Shown piece by piece: positions 10,447-22,929 of a DNA stretch of 64,000 bases. The notes beneath the pieces are model-generated. The model did not search any database, was not told the DNA's origin, and saw only the letters and a list, made by a program, of their open reading frames with translations. Origin of the DNA: Trichuris trichiura (Eukaryota; Nematoda; Enoplea; Trichinellida; Trichuridae); assembly GCA_037903355.1 (NCBI GenBank), contig JBAJFE010000001.1, positions 496,001 to 560,000 of the forward strand, read 5' to 3'. Positions within the stretch are counted from its first letter, which is position 1. Each line of letters begins with the position of its first letter. Position numbers and translations under genes: made by a program.

Positions 10447-11446
10447 CAGGCGGCCCTCGTCATCTGCGGTTAATTCGTCCAACATTTTGAGCATTTTACC
10501 GCGTAAAGTTGAATTCCGCGTTATATAGGCTGCCCTATGAAAAAGGCTAAATAGCTTATATTCTAGCTGCGCATTTCGTTGCCCCCTTGAATTTCTTCGG
10601 AAACGTCGAGGCAGCTACGAAATAAGCCGATGCCGTTTTCCCAGTGATCTTTAAGTTCTTAAGGTTGAAGCGCTTTACGTATTTGGCTAGCCATCCTTTG
10701 CTAGCAGCAAACCTTTTTCTCTCGTTCTCTGCAACCACGTAAAAGTGCTCATATAAGCTCAGCGTTTTCTTCCGAATAACTTTCCCGTCGACGGGGACAT
10801 TCTTCCGCGACATGTCCTCTATCCAAATGCTTAGCGCTTTCCCAGCCTTCACGAGGACTTTGTTGCGAACTACAGCAGCTCGTTTCTCGCCAATGAAGGG
10901 TCAAAATACACGTTTCCTCGATCTCAGCTTCCTTTTGTTTTACCGTACGAATGCTGGATTCATTCTTCCCGATCCTGCGGCCCACTTCGGCAAATGAAAA
11001 TCCTCTCTTCAAAAGATCAAGGACCTACTTTTTCATGAAGACGTAAGGACGCTAGTTGTCTCTTAGCCCTAGAGGAACCGCTTACTTGCCTTCTGTCAGC
11101 CATCTTCCTATGCGACACCAGTTAAACGACGCGATTCAGATTTTACCATGCTGGAGGGAAACTGATGTTCGCGCACAGCGAATAGGCTCGACAACGCGCA
11201 CGAAGCAATAACGAACAATCAGAAAACCGACAAGGCCTCATTAGCATTGTGCACGGTTAGAGAGCATTGTAGGCAAAAAAGGACTTTCGCGCCCGGGCAG
11301 ACGATCACGCTGCTGCTCAGGCAGGCAACGGCATTACTGCAACTGTAATGCCAGCAAGCGGTGCTTATGTTTTTGTGAAAAGATGACGTCACTATTTCAA
11401 GCCGGACGAACCGCGTTATATAGAATCCGCGGATGAGGGTCGCCTG
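10447..11446 (-). mobile_element. Tigger/pogo deletion derivative retaining the N-terminus
   Basis: The ends CAGGCGGCCCTCGTCATC and GATGAGGGTCGCCTG are inverted repeats with TA target duplications at 10445-10446 and 11447-11448. The exactly 1-kb element carries the start of a transposase on the minus strand. Both flanks contain the inverted 33-mer beginning CTTTCTGTCTTGCCC (10336-10368 and its complement at 11452-11484), so it sits inside a larger inverted structure. Confidence 0.85.
10556..11103 (-). pseudogene. Tigger/CENP-B-like transposase N-terminus
   Basis: Starting at an ATG at 11103, the frame reads MADRRQVSGSS, and after breaks continues with GFSFAEVGRRIGKNESSIRT (a psq-type helix-turn-helix). 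In another frame it continues with KALSIWIEDMSRKNVP and KTLSLYEHFYV (the CENP-B/Tc5-type second DNA-binding domain). At least two frame changes and a TGA break it. No DDE catalytic domain is present. It would have bound the element's ends if intact. Confidence 0.85.
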
Positions 11447-11484
11447 TAGTTATTTCAGAAACCAACAACGGGCAAGACAGAAAG

Positions 11485-13783
11485 CCGTAAGAAAGCTACG
11501 TCATGAAAATCCCCAGACCTGTTGAGAAGCATCTAGTGTTCAAGGTCAATCTGAGAAGTTAATAGAAAACAGTCCCTTTCGTGCATGAATAGATTCTGAT
11601 GCACATTTTAAATGCACTTTCATATGACTACGCTTATGCATTGAGCTTTCAAATAATTTTACGCGAGACTTTTTTCTGAGCGTAAGCAATGTTCAAAGCT
11701 ATCGGAATGTGACTGATCCCGTATTCAGAACTGACACTACAGCAAATAACAATGAAAAAGTTGTCGTGGCACATCGAAGACCCACAATTTAAAGAAAAGT
11801 AGTGAGTTTATCACTGTTAGATGAAGTTTCGTCGTCACACGCAAACTCAGCAGAACGCAGGCGAAAAACGAAAACAAATTAACTTAGATCAAAACCTTCG
11901 TCCCTACGGGAGACGCGATCCAGCGGTACCATCGGATAATAGCAAATGCTTGACAAACGTGTGCATAGTCTGACTTTAAGACGAATACATAATAGATTCG
12001 TGCAGAAATAAGCTTGCTTTGTTGGATGTCCGTTTTCCGAGGTAACCGGCTGACGAACCACTGTTCTTTCTTAGAGGTCGGTCAGCGACAGCGACGGACT
12101 AAAGAGGGCGGCTGCAGCGCGAGTTCTCTCAGAACGGGACCCCGAAGGTTTGGAACTGCTCCAAGGTGGCCGCTGCCAAAAAAAGGTTGAGAATGGCTGT
12201 CCTATATCTACAACTATTAAAGTTGCTTCTCTAAGCCTGTATATGCCCGTTAGTAAGAGTCAAAAGAACAACAGCTTAATATGCAACACTCAAAAATAGT
12301 TCGGCAAAACATTGTCATGCAGCCACTGTTCTACTTAATTTTGTCGAGCGCTGTAGATGACATAGTTAAGGGAGTAAAAAGCTAGAACGGTCACCTTTGG
12401 CGTACCAATTTTCCAACCTTTCCTGGCAAGGCACTGATACGTAAATGCAAAAACCAATTAGTCCCCCTAATCTTAAATTACCTGTCTTTTCTGTATTCCG
12501 CCGCATCTTAAATAGCTACAACGGATATACAACTCAGATAATAAAGGCGTGTGTAGCTCAAAATATGAAACTTCCGCACGTAGTACCACAATTAGTGACA
12601 ATAAATAACAGAACCAGTTCTTTAAAGGAAGTTTCTGCATGATACATAAGCGCAATGGTAAACCAGAGATGAACAAACACGAGGTGAGAACAAACAGCAT
12701 TATGGCTTTTTAATCGACGGAAACAGAACCCAGCAATGCTGTCACACTACGTCGATGCCACCTTCGGCTTGCGTTGATTCTTTGGCAAGCCCTCCTGGAA
12801 ATTGTGGCTGAAAAATAGAAAAAATATTGCCAGTAACAGTTCACAGATAATGAGCTACTCAAAATCAGCAATACATATAAACTAGAAGAAGGCAAAAATT
12901 CTAAACGACAAACTTACTAGAATTTGCGTCGAACAACTTTAAGATAACGCATCCGTCCTGTGCCTGTTGTCCGACGCCGCAAAGCTTTCTTGCTCCAATT
13001 ATCTACAAAGAGTAACTGCGAATGGCATTAAATTTTAAATCACTGTTTACAGCGACGCATCTTCTTCGCTGGATATCCGCACGATGCACATCGACTTTTC
13101 TGTATATGATACGATGACTTTCCGCATCGACGGCATAACGTATGCGTTTTGTTATGACGCTTTCCGAAACTAGAAGTACCCTTTGTCTAAATTATATGGA
13201 AATTACTATGACACCTTCAAAATTAATTGAAAACTACCATTGCTCCGTCTTAAGACTGAGACGCAACTTTCCTACAGTAAACAAAAGAGTACGCGCAAGT
13301 AGCATTGCCGTCTGTAGGAATTTGCATCTATTCCTAAATTGTAACTTGTAGCGATGCGTATTTCGTTAAAATTAAACCTCCCTTTAATCACGATGGTGTT
13401 CCGTTTACCACAATTTAAAATTACAAACTGCTTAAAGTTGAGAATTCATTTTTTTAATATAGATAGAATTATTCTATTAAATCCTAAGTGTTCAAAAAAT
13501 TTTCCGGTTGTGTTTGTACGCAACATAAGCTGTTGTCGAAATATTCAGTGTAATAGAATGGAGCATACCGAATTTACTAGCCGCTAAGACCTATACAAAA
13601 GACATTCTAGACAGAACCTTTTTAGTGCAAAAGCTCCGTTGCAGAACGTCATCTTTTGTGGACTAGTATACAAAATTAAATTTAGAAAAGTTCAGTATGC
13701 CATGGAACATAATGAAAAGATTGTTCTTTAAATTGTAAGTAATCGCTAAGTTCCTGTTAACACCTGACTACGATCGTTACACC
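11485..13783. other. Non-coding stretch upstream of SUV3
   Basis: One hAT-like terminus is visible at about 12165-12203 (CCGCTGCCAAAAAAAGGTTGAGAATGGCTG, whose complement starts CAGCCATTCTCAACC), without an identifiable partner. Otherwise the stretch is AT-rich, with short ORFs lacking motifs. I found no splice-consistent gene. Confidence 0.5.
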
Positions 13784-13798
13784 TTTTTACTATTTCAG
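13784..13798 (+). promoter_or_regulatory. 3' splice site just upstream of SUV3 start
   Basis: TTTTTACTATTTCAG ends 25 bases before the SUV3 ATG. In a nematode this is where a spliced-leader acceptor would lie. It could equally end a 5'-UTR intron. Confidence 0.4.
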
Positions 13799-13823
13799 CT
13801 GTTGTAAGCCGTCTGAATAAGTT

Positions 13824-16022
13824 ATGTGGTTGTTTAACCGACGAGCTGTTGGCTATTCCAGCTTGTTTATCACCAGAAGGTTTATTTCAAGAAAGTCATT
13901 TGAGGATGTTGTAGTACCAGTTGCCGTACAGTCTTCAAATGTTGCCAATGATGTTAATGCCGATTTTGGCGGCGAGATAACGAAGCAGGGAATAGCCGAG
14001 GTTCTTGGCCAGTTTGCTTCGCGAACAATTATACGCAAACTGAGCGCAGAGTATGGATTAGGTGGCAAGTTCTTTCAACAAGCCATGGCTAGCTTTCGGC
14101 GATTCTGTCAAGATTCTGCTGTACTGCCTGTCGATTTGCATGTAACGTTTTCTGACATTCTTCAGAGTAGCAGGCACGTGGATGATTTGTTCCCATTGTT
14201 TCTTAAGCATGCTCGGCAAGTATTTCCTCATCTTGAGTGCTTGGAAGAGCTAGAAAAGATTTCCGATCTTCGCCTTCCGCAACATTGGTACCCTGAAGCA
14301 CGAAGCCTGCAACGCAAGTTTATCTTTCACGCAGGGCCTACGAATAGCGGCAAAACTCATCAGGCTTTGAAATGCTTCATGTCTGCGAAAACAGGCGTCT
14401 ATTGTGGACCCTTAAAGCTTCTTGCTACCGAAATTTATCACCGATGTAATAATGCTGGCGTTTCATGCGATTTAATCACCGGCGACGAGCGTTGCTACGG
14501 CAATGGGCATTCTGCAGGCGATCATATATCTTGCACAGTTGAAATGTTAGATACAGGAACTCATTACCACGTAAGCAAGAACCCACGTTTCGTAGTTGTT
14601 TTTGCAAAACTTGGGAGTCATTCCATTTAGGTTGCTGTTATCGACGAGGTACAGATGCTTCGTGATCTTCAGCGTGGCTGGGCATGGACACGTGCATTAC
14701 TAGGAGTTCATGCAGATGAAGTTCATCTTTGCGGCGAACCTGCCGCCGTGGAACTTGTGAAGGAGCTACTACAGCCAATTGATGAAAATGTCAATGTAAG
14801 AATGTACGAACGCATGACTCCACTTGAAGTAATGAATGAGCCTATTCATTCAATATCTGCAGTGCAGCCGGGCGATTGCATTGTTGCGTTTAACAAGAAC
14901 GACGTATTTCGCATAGCTAAACAAGTGGAAGCAGAAGGCCATAACGTTGCAATGATATATGGCAGCTTGCCTCCGGGAACTAAACTTGCTCAAGCTCAAA
15001 AATTTAATGATCCTGACGACCCATGCGATGTGCTCGTCGCAACAGATGCCATCGGCATGGGTTTAAACCTGAGCATCAAGCGGGTAATTTTCAATTCATT
15101 AGTTAAAGTTTCATTAAATGAAGCAGGTGACAAAGAGTTGGAACCAATAACTACGTCGCAGGCATTGCAGATTGCAGGACGTGCTGGTCGCTATGGTACT
15201 TGTCATTCTCATGGTCAAGTAACTACGCTGCGGTCCGAAGATTTGTCTTTGTTGAAGAGTCTTCTATCCCGACAACCGGAACCTATCAACAAAGCAGGCC
15301 TTTTTCCCACTCTGGAACAAATAGAATTATTTTCCTATTATCTCCCCAAGGCTACCTTATCCAACTTGTTAGATATTTTCGTCAGTTTGAGTGCCTTGGA
15401 CGAAGATCACTTCTTCATGTGCAATATTGATGATCTGAAATTTCTAGCCGATATGATAGAACACGTACCTTTAGCACTTCGGGTGCGGTATCTCTTTTGC
15501 CTCGCACCGATTAGTCGAAAGAAACCATTTGTCTGTGGCATGTTCCTGCGGTATGCTCGTAAGTTTAGCCGAGGAGAGCCACTGAGCGCCGAATGGGTAC
15601 AGGTCACTTTGGGTTGGCCTTTAAATCTTCCCAGCAAGTTGTCAGACCTTATGCATCTAGAAGAAGTGTTTGACGTTCTCGATGCTTATTTATGGCTCGG
15701 CTACCGTTTTGTTGACATGTTTCCTGACATGGCGCAAATTCGAGCAATGCAACTTGAGCTTGACGTCACTATTCGTGAAAGTTTGGAACGTATGAAAATG
15801 TTTCCTTCTACGGCAGCGGAGAAGCATTATTCCGTTGTGGATCGCCATTATGTTTCCAAGACGCATAAACAAGAGGGAGCGCAAGGCGCTAGTGTCATTG
15901 AATCGCTTATGCGGCAGGGTCTGCTTACTCCGAAGCTAGTAGAAGATATACGGAGGGAAATCCGGAATGAAGTTGAAGTATCAAAGAAAACCGCTCATAG
16001 TAAAGGGCGTAGCAAGAAATGA
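13824..16022 (+). CDS. SUPV3L1: SUV3-type mitochondrial ATP-dependent RNA helicase
   Basis: Two exons, 13824-14570 and 14631-16022, joined in phase 0 across a 60-bp GT-AG intron, give about 712 residues, a little shorter than human SUPV3L1. The first 25 residues are rich in Arg and hydrophobics with almost no acid, as expected for a mitochondrial presequence. Helicase motifs are complete: Walker A GPTNSGKT (about 171-178), the DEVQM Walker B box right after the splice junction (about 254-258), ATDAIGMGLNL (about 386-396) and QIAGRAGRYG (about 429-438). The C-terminal region fits the SUV3 family, and the tail is Lys/Arg rich. In other animals SUV3 unwinds mitochondrial RNA and works with polynucleotide phosphorylase in RNA turnover. 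A splice acceptor 25 bases before the ATG supports the start. An AATAAA lies near 16301. Confidence 0.95.
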
Positions 16023-17108
16023 TTTCCGAACTGTCCTGAATCGTGTCAGATTCTGTTATTGTGCGGTGTTGTACAAATGAAAGGCAAAATGCAGTAATTC
16101 TGTAAGTACCGATCAAATGTGTTTTCCAACGGCTGAGATTCTTACATTGCACTCCTCAATATTAAACACAGCGTCAGCGTTTGTACGAGGACTAGCCTAA
16201 CGAGATTTCAGTTGACTAGTGGCCAAATTTCTGCTGTTTTAAATGACCAGACGGAGGTGAATGGTATCCTTGCTTCTGAATGTATAAAAGGTAATGATGG
16301 AAATAAAAGAATGCGCTTTCGACCTGCGCAGAATGATGTATAGGCTTTCCGACTGCTCTCGATTTTATTAATAGCAAGTAAACGAAATCCATGCTGCATA
16401 AGCAACATGAAACAGCCGGTTAATGTTTCACCTGAAAATCAAGAAACCAGGTCCTCTTCTCTTTACTGCTCTTTCTGCTCATTATGGTATTCCACTAAGG
16501 CTGATGTTAAATTGCAAAATCCGAAAGCTCTGAATTAAAACGTGTTAGGGAATCGCCGCGTGAGAGCGCTTCTGAGGGGGGCATATCCGGATGTTCGATA
16601 GAAGCGTTTATTCAAGCAAACATGCGAGGCATTATTTACAAGCAAAGAACTACGCAGGTTGTCAAGACGAGCCAGCACACCGATCAACCGTCATTCTCCC
16701 TCTCTTCGCTTTTCTCCGCATCGGTATTCAAACATTTCCTCTGATGCCACAGGTATCTCCTTGATGAGTCTGCAGGTGTTAGGACGACACCTGCTCGACT
16801 TTGTGACGTTTGCAGCCGTCGATGGATATCCGGCGTGCCGCGACTCAGGAGGGAGCCAGCCTCTCTGCAACAAAACGTTAAATTCGGAGCGAAGTACCGT
16901 ATGTTACGGTTTATAAGAACTCCCCCTACCTAAGTAAAGGGTGGTAATGATTGGGCCAGTTACGCTGATTGCTCAAGTCTAAGTCAATTCTGATTAGTCA
17001 GTTTCCTTGAATGCTAATCGTCTATTCAATTGAAACTGTCTTGCGTTAACTTGAACGCGAAAACTGATCAGCTGCCGATCAGCGCGTGATGTACAGCACT
17101 GCGTAGGC
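16023..17108. other. SUV3 downstream region, no further gene
   Basis: A possible poly(A) signal (AATAAA) lies near 16301, in GGAAATAAAAGAATG. The rest, up to the hAT end at 17109, has only short ORFs without motifs. Confidence 0.45.
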
Positions 17109-17967
17109 CAGTGTTTCCCAACCTTTTTGGAGCCAAGGCTCCCTTTCGCGACCTTCAACTTGCCGGGGCTCCCCGTCATTCTCCCCAACCTAATTCTCCT
17201 GCTTCTGTTATCCTCAAATGCGCCTACTGTGGTTACGTTGTTTTGAATTTGTACAAACAGTTCAACACCTGAAAGAGGCTGCAGAATGTAGAATTGACTT
17301 CGCTGCCTACCGTGTATGCCAAAGAAAAAGCAGTTAAGCCGGGCCGTCATTAAAAACCTTATTAACCTTCGGATCTTGTCAGCCGCAAGTAGGACCCCAT
17401 CTTTTGCGCTGTGAAAGTTGAGTGTGCGATCAATGGCTGGAAAACCTGGCGATGCGAAGTCAACGCTGAATTTCTTTTCTACACTAGAGCGAAATGGTTA
17501 GTATGGAAGCCGGCTGCCATATACTGCGAAAGCTCTTTAACGATATTCGAGACCGTTAACGCCTTTAATTCTTTAGTTGGCACTGAAGGCGTACTTTTCG
17601 TATTGCTGCACTTAAGCCGGCTAATTGCAGATCAGGGAGCCTTCAGAATACAAGCGCCGCACTGGGTTTCCTCTTCCTCAATTTTTTGGGCTGTTAGCAA
17701 TGGTAGCGCAATATGTAAGTCAGGCTGCGATGCTATTCTCAGGGCTGCGCAACACTGAATCTAAATTCAATATTTCCTCGGAGCGAGACGACAGTCGCTT
17801 GATCTTACCTCAGTGTGACGACTGGGTATGGTGCAGTGCTACTAATTTATTCACATCCGGCTCGATAGTCGTCAGGAGTAATCTCAGGTCGCCTCGCCTC
17901 AGTATCGTGAACGGCAGGATCGCTCTCGTCCTGCGGCAAGGACTACAAGGGACTCCCTGAAACCCCC

Positions 17968-18137
17968 TGTGGTGTATATTCTCACGTATTATTCGCAGCA
18001 TAAGTCGCATGTGTACTCAGTGTGAACGTGCATGCAAGAGTTTTCTGTAATTCTGGGGTACGGTATTAGTTAGCTTACGTGTGTGTGCGTCACTGCTTGT
18101 GTGCGTGTGAGTAAACAGCAGCATCAAATACGTTACA
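17968..18137 (+). repeat. gypsy 5' LTR (170 bp)
   Basis: It starts TGTGGTGTATATTCTCACG and ends AAATACGTTACA, and is followed by TCTCTGGCGACGAGGG, a likely primer-binding site. It contains GTGTGTGTGCGT and a GTGTGCGTGTGAG tract near its end. It differs from the 3' LTR at GTATTATT/GTACTATT, ATTCTGG/ATTTTGG and GGTATTAG/GGTGTTAG. Confidence 0.95.
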
Positions 18138-18156
18138 TCTCTGGCGACGAGGGTGA

Positions 18157-21100
18157 GATCCTGAGCAAGTAGCACTTGCCCAGCAGCGCTTTTCATTCGA
18201 TTCTTTTGAGCCCTCATCAGAAGAATGGGCTTACTACATTGAGCGGTTTGAATGTGAGCTGGCTGTTTTTGGTCTTCGCGACGGGGCAGCCACCGAGCCT
18301 GCTCGCCGAGAACTTTTGCTGTCCAAGGTTGGGAAGCAGCACTTCCGCCTATTAGTCGACCATTTCAAACCGCGAGCGATTCAGGATGTAGCGTATGACG
18401 AACTCAAAGCGGCCATTAATGCGAATTACGCACCAAAGTCTTCAGTTATGGTGGATCGCATCCACTTTTCTATGCGTTTTCGACGCAAGAATGAGTCTGT
18501 GATGCAGTTTGTTAACGCCCTTCGGGGGCTGGCTGGTAAGTGTGACTTCGGCAATGCACTTTCCGAACGCCTACGCGATCAGGTAGTTATCGGATTCAAT
18601 AACGTCACCTGGCAGCAGGAGCTGCTACGTCAGTTCCCGTCAAACGCAGCGACGCTGCAGCAAGTGGAAGAGGCGGCTAGCAGACTAGAATTGGCGGAGT
18701 GCCAACTAGAGCGACTACAAACATGTGCGAGAAACACAGACGATGTTCCTGTCAACCGCCTGCGGAATAAACTACCAAAGCGGGATGGAACTAAACGTCG
18801 TCTCCATCGACAGCGACTAGACCCTTCGAAGGTCTGCCTGCGTTGTGGTGGACAAGTGCATCTGCAAAATAGTAGGTGCCCTGCGGAAGAAAAGAAATGT
18901 TATCAATGCGGCAGTCTTGGGCATTTAGCAAGTGTCTGTGTGACATCGGGCCGTTGTGTGGTGACGCGTCAGAACCAGAGGAGGAAACTAAACGCCGTTC
19001 AGTTCGCGCGCGCCGACGAGGAATCCCGTGAGATGACTAACATTCATTCAGTGGTGTTGAACGACGTTCAGAACCGAAAGGCGGTGGTGACGGTTAAGGT
19101 AGAGCATCGGAAATTGAGGATGCTCTACGATCCCGGTGCAGCGCACTCGGTGGTCGATAAGGCAACAAGGATCACATTGGGTCGCCCAGCTCTGAAGGAA
19201 GCGCCCGATTTAGTGGCATACACGAATGTCCCCGTGCAGACCATGGGTAAAGCAGAAGTGCTGGTAAACGCATTTGGCAAAACAAGACGTGTAGAGGTTT
19301 ATGTTGTTGACGGGAAAGAATCTCCTTTATTTGGTTTGGACTGGTGCCTGTCGTTTGGGCTACCTTTTCCTAAAGGGATTCAGATCCTTAAAGTGACTGC
19401 AAGGGACTCCAAGACGGTGGAAACGAGTCGGATATTGAAAGCCTTCGTGGAAGAGTTTGATGACGTATTTAGTCACAAGGGCGGTACGATTATCAGATAT
19501 CAAGCAGCGGTGCACATTCGGGAGAACGCGACGCCTAGGACATTTAAAGCAAGACCAGTACCGTTTTCACTGCGGCAACAAGTGAAGGATGAAATTCATC
19601 GGATGCTGGAGGAAGATATTTTGGAGCGTGTTAACACAGCCGCTGAACATGTAACGTGGGCATCACCGATTGTCTGTGTCGTAAAGCCGTCTGGCAAAGT
19701 ACGGATCTGTGGTGATTTTAAGGTCACGATTAACCCGCATGTTATCGTGGACCGACATCCGTTGCCTACATTCGAGGACATGATAGCAAAATTGAACGGT
19801 GGCAGGGTATTCTCTTTTATTGACCTGAAGGATGCATACCTTCAAATGGAGGTAGCTCCATCCTCTCGACAATATCTGGTGATAGCAACTCATCTGGGTT
19901 TCTACCGCTTCAAACGGTTACCTTTCGGAGTCAGCTTCGTACCGGCGCTTTATCAGAAGACTATGGAACAGATTTTAGCAGGCCTTGAAGGTGTTTCTGT
20001 ATACATTGACGACATTATTGTTAGTAGTGGTAGCCATACGGAACATTTGGAGCGGCTTCGTGCAGTATTTGTACGACTGCGACAATGTGGTGTACGGGTT
20101 CACAAGGACAAATGCAGGTTTCTACAAAGTTCAGTCAAGTATCTAGGACATAGAATTGACGCTAACGGCATACACCCTACAGAGGAGCGCGTCGAAGCCA
20201 TTAAGAAAATGCCAGAACCTAGTAACGTACGGGAGCTACGCTCCTTCTTGGGAGCCATGAACTATTACGCACGTTTTGTTCCGCACCTTCAATCCCGATG
20301 CGCCCCTTTTCATGAGCTAACGAAGGCTGGTACTCCTTGGACATGGAATCAACGGTGCCGGAGTCTTTTTGAAGAGTTGAAAAGTTGCTTGACGTCGTCT
20401 GATACGTTGGTGCACTATGATGATAAGCTACCACTAGTCCTATACTCGGATGCTTGTGAACGTGGTCTGGGAGCGGTATTGTGCCACCGTTTTGCATCGG
20501 GAATGGAGAAGCCTATTGCCTTCGCGTCCCGGCTTCTCACGGACGTAGAGAAACGCTATGCTGCAATTGATAGAGAGGCACTAGCAATAATGTTTGGTGT
20601 GTCTAAATTTGCACAATATTTGTACGGCAGGCGTTTCATATTGAAAACGGATCACAAGCCGTTGGAACGGATTTTTGGGAATAACCGAGAGCTACCCAAG
20701 CTGGCGACAAATCGGTTGATGCGCTGGGCATTGATACTGGGCAATTACGAATACTCGGTGGAGTATGTTCCGGCCTGTAGAAACGCCCTGGCGGATGCGC
20801 TGTCACGCCTTCCAATAAAGGAAGTGGACATCCCTACGGTCGAGCGACAACCTAGTGGCCAATTGCTGAACTTGCGCATAAATGAATTGCCCTTGTCGAA
20901 ACGCCAACTGCAATGCTGTTTAGTTCAAAATAGTGAGCTGGCCAAAGTTATTTGTTACTTGGAAACCGGATGGCCATCCCGCAAGAAAGAAATCAGCGAC
21001 AACTTGCGACCCTTCTTTGAACGCCAGTCAGAGCTTTCCTACGAGGATCACCTATGGCAAGGCCGAATTGTGGTGCCTTCTGCGCTACGACCGCAAATTT

Positions 21101-22103
21101 TGGAAATGCTACATGAAAGCCACCCAGGCGTTGTGGCAATGAAAGCGATGGCCCGTTTTTACGTCTGGTGGCCAGGGCTGGACAGGGATATCGAAAGGAT
21201 AGTAAGTGGATGCCTAACTTGCCAGAGGTATCAACGTGACCCACCGGAGGTGCCGTTGGTATCATGGAACATGCCATCTGAACCGTGGGCACGGTTACAC
21301 ATGGACTTGGCAAGGCTTTTCAAAGGGTCAAATTGGTTGGTTACTGTTGACGCATATTCGAAATGGCTGGACGTGGTTCCTTTGCGGAACACGACTGCAA
21401 CAAGTGTCACCAAGCATTGTCGGCGTTTGTTTACAACGTTTGGGTTACCTAGGCACATTGTTACTGATAACGGTCCACAATTCGCGTCGGACGAATTTAA
21501 GCAATTCTGTAAAAAAACGGTATCATTCATATTCGGTCAACTCCGTATCATCCGAGGACAAATGGTCTGGCGGAACAGGCTGTCCGTACTTTCAAGGAAA
21601 GCATGAACAAGGCGACCAATACAGATGATTTCGAGTTATCCTTGCAGCGTTTTCTGTTTTCTTATCGTAACAAACCACACTCGACAACCGGACGCGTCCC
21701 AGCGGAACTTCTCATCGGTCATCGGTTACGAAACAGGCTAGATTTGTTGAAGCCTTCACTCAAAGCAGAGGTTGAGACGAAACTCTTCAAGCAAGCGTTC
21801 TATCATGACCAGAAGGCGGTACAACGGTCATTTAAACCGGGCGATAAAGTATTTGTCACCCAACCGGAAGGTGGACCCCAACAGGTGGGAGAAGTTCTGA
21901 GCCGCACGTCAGAAACATCGTATCGGGTGGAAACGGATGGCAAAGTAAATCGAAAACATGCAGATCATTTGCGTTTCTGCGACGTCGAAGACGCGACGGC
22001 GAAGGCGCCTACAACTGAAGCGAAAGAGCAAGGTGACGAAAATTCAGCGGAGTCACACTGCCTCGTCATCCCGGCCGGGCAACGTCCTAAACGGCTTATT
22101 TAG
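18157..22103 (+). pseudogene. gypsy gag-pol polyprotein with one frameshift
   Basis: One long frame is open from 18157 to 21606 with no ATG near its start, so initiation is unclear. The product then continues in another frame to the TAG ending at 22103. In order: gag; two zinc knuckles (CLRCGG... and CYQCGSLGHLASVC); a protease with LYDPGA where DSGA or DTGA is usual; RT with YIDDIIV; RNase H with LYSDACERGLGAVL; an integrase HHCC region (HPGVVAMKAMARFYVWWPG, CLTCQ); and a catalytic core with VDAYSKW and TDNGPQFAS. The frame breaks in an A7 run at about 21511-21517, inside the integrase core. The break could be real decay or an assembly error in the homopolymer. Everything else looks intact. 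Confidence 0.9.
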
Positions 22104-22165
22104 CCGCCATCTCTCCCGTATGATGAATACCTAGCTGGTGCTATTTTCAAATGACGGGAAGAAGA

Positions 22166-22335
22166 TGTGGTGTATATTCTCACGTACTATTCGCAGCATA
22201 AGTCGCATGTGTACTCAGTGTGAACGTGCATGCAAGAGTTTTCTGTAATTTTGGGGTACGGTGTTAGTTAGCTTACGTGTGTGTGCGTCACTGCTTGTGT
22301 GCGTGTGAGTAAACAGCAGCATCAAATACGTTACA
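22166..22335 (+). repeat. gypsy 3' LTR (170 bp)
   Basis: Same start and end as the 5' LTR. It is followed at once by the CCCCC target duplication and resumed hAT sequence. Confidence 0.95.
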
Positions 22336-22407
22336 CCCCCTAAGCTCCCAGGGACCCCTTAAATCCCCAATCATTCCCAGGGCCCCCAAGGGGTCCCTGG
22401 CATAGTC

Positions 22408-22929
22408 TATGACAAATAAATTGTATTGAAAAGGTTTATTGGACGTCTCTTACAACTGTTGCATGTAAAACACAGATGAATAGATTATAGAAGCGGATAA
22501 ACATGGTGCATGACGCGGAGAACATTAATAGCAGGAGACAAAGCGGTTATGCTTTTAAGTATGGTTGTTGCCTCCCGCAATACAATATAATTTATGGCCC
22601 CCCTCACATGCGATCCAATGTCACCCGTCGACCGAGCCCATTTATCATTATCAGGTTATTATTCAGGTCTTCTCGCCGTATGACTCCTATATTTAAACAC
22701 GCTTAGCCTCCCCTCTTCCTCTTTCGGTTTATCACACGTCTCTAAGTATAGACTTTAACTTTCTTCTCTCCGTATTAAACGGTTAGCATTGTTCCTAGTC
22801 GCATTACAGTCACAACCAATGGTCTTCGTCACTTTCTGGCAGTCCATCGTCCTCTGTGTCGTTTAACGGGGTGGAGGTGGAGTACTTTGGAAAAGACCAT
22901 TACGGTTTCCGTCTCCTGTCTCAGGACCA
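22408..22929. other. No feature recognised
   Basis: It lies between the hAT right end and a pogo relic. A 67-codon ORF at 22503 shows no motif. Confidence 0.4.

Larger units (their letters stand above)
17968..22335 (+). mobile_element. Ty3/gypsy LTR retrotransposon
   Basis: The boundaries are exact. Two 170-bp LTRs enclose a 4.0-kb interior, and CCCCC precedes the left LTR and follows the right one (17963-17967 and 22336-22340), a 5-bp target duplication. The LTRs differ at three sites that I can see, so the insertion is fairly young. The domain order is gag, zinc knuckles, protease, reverse transcriptase, RNase H, integrase, which is the gypsy order. No envelope-like ORF is present. It sits inside a hAT element. 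Confidence 0.95.
17109..22399 (+). mobile_element. hAT element copy 2, split by a gypsy element
   Basis: The left end CAGTGTTTCCCAACC lies at 17109 and the right end GGGGTCCCTG at 22399. The flanking octamers GCGTAGGC (17101-17108) and GCATAGTC (22400-22407) agree at six of eight positions. The interior matches the 44334-45224 copy in reverse orientation, with the same ORF (here 17411-17758). The element is interrupted at 17967 by the Ty3/gypsy insertion, and the interior resumes at 22336 with CCCCCTAAGCTCCCAGGG. The right end has lost part of the usual terminal sequence. Confidence 0.85.

Noticed and set aside
14571..14630. Stop codon splitting the SUV3 helicase into two ORFs
   Set aside because: A canonical 60-bp intron spans it and rejoins the DEVQ box.
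18157..22103. gypsy element as an endogenous retrovirus with envelope
   Set aside because: After integrase the frame stops at 22103, and only 62 bases remain before the 3' LTR, so there is no envelope gene.
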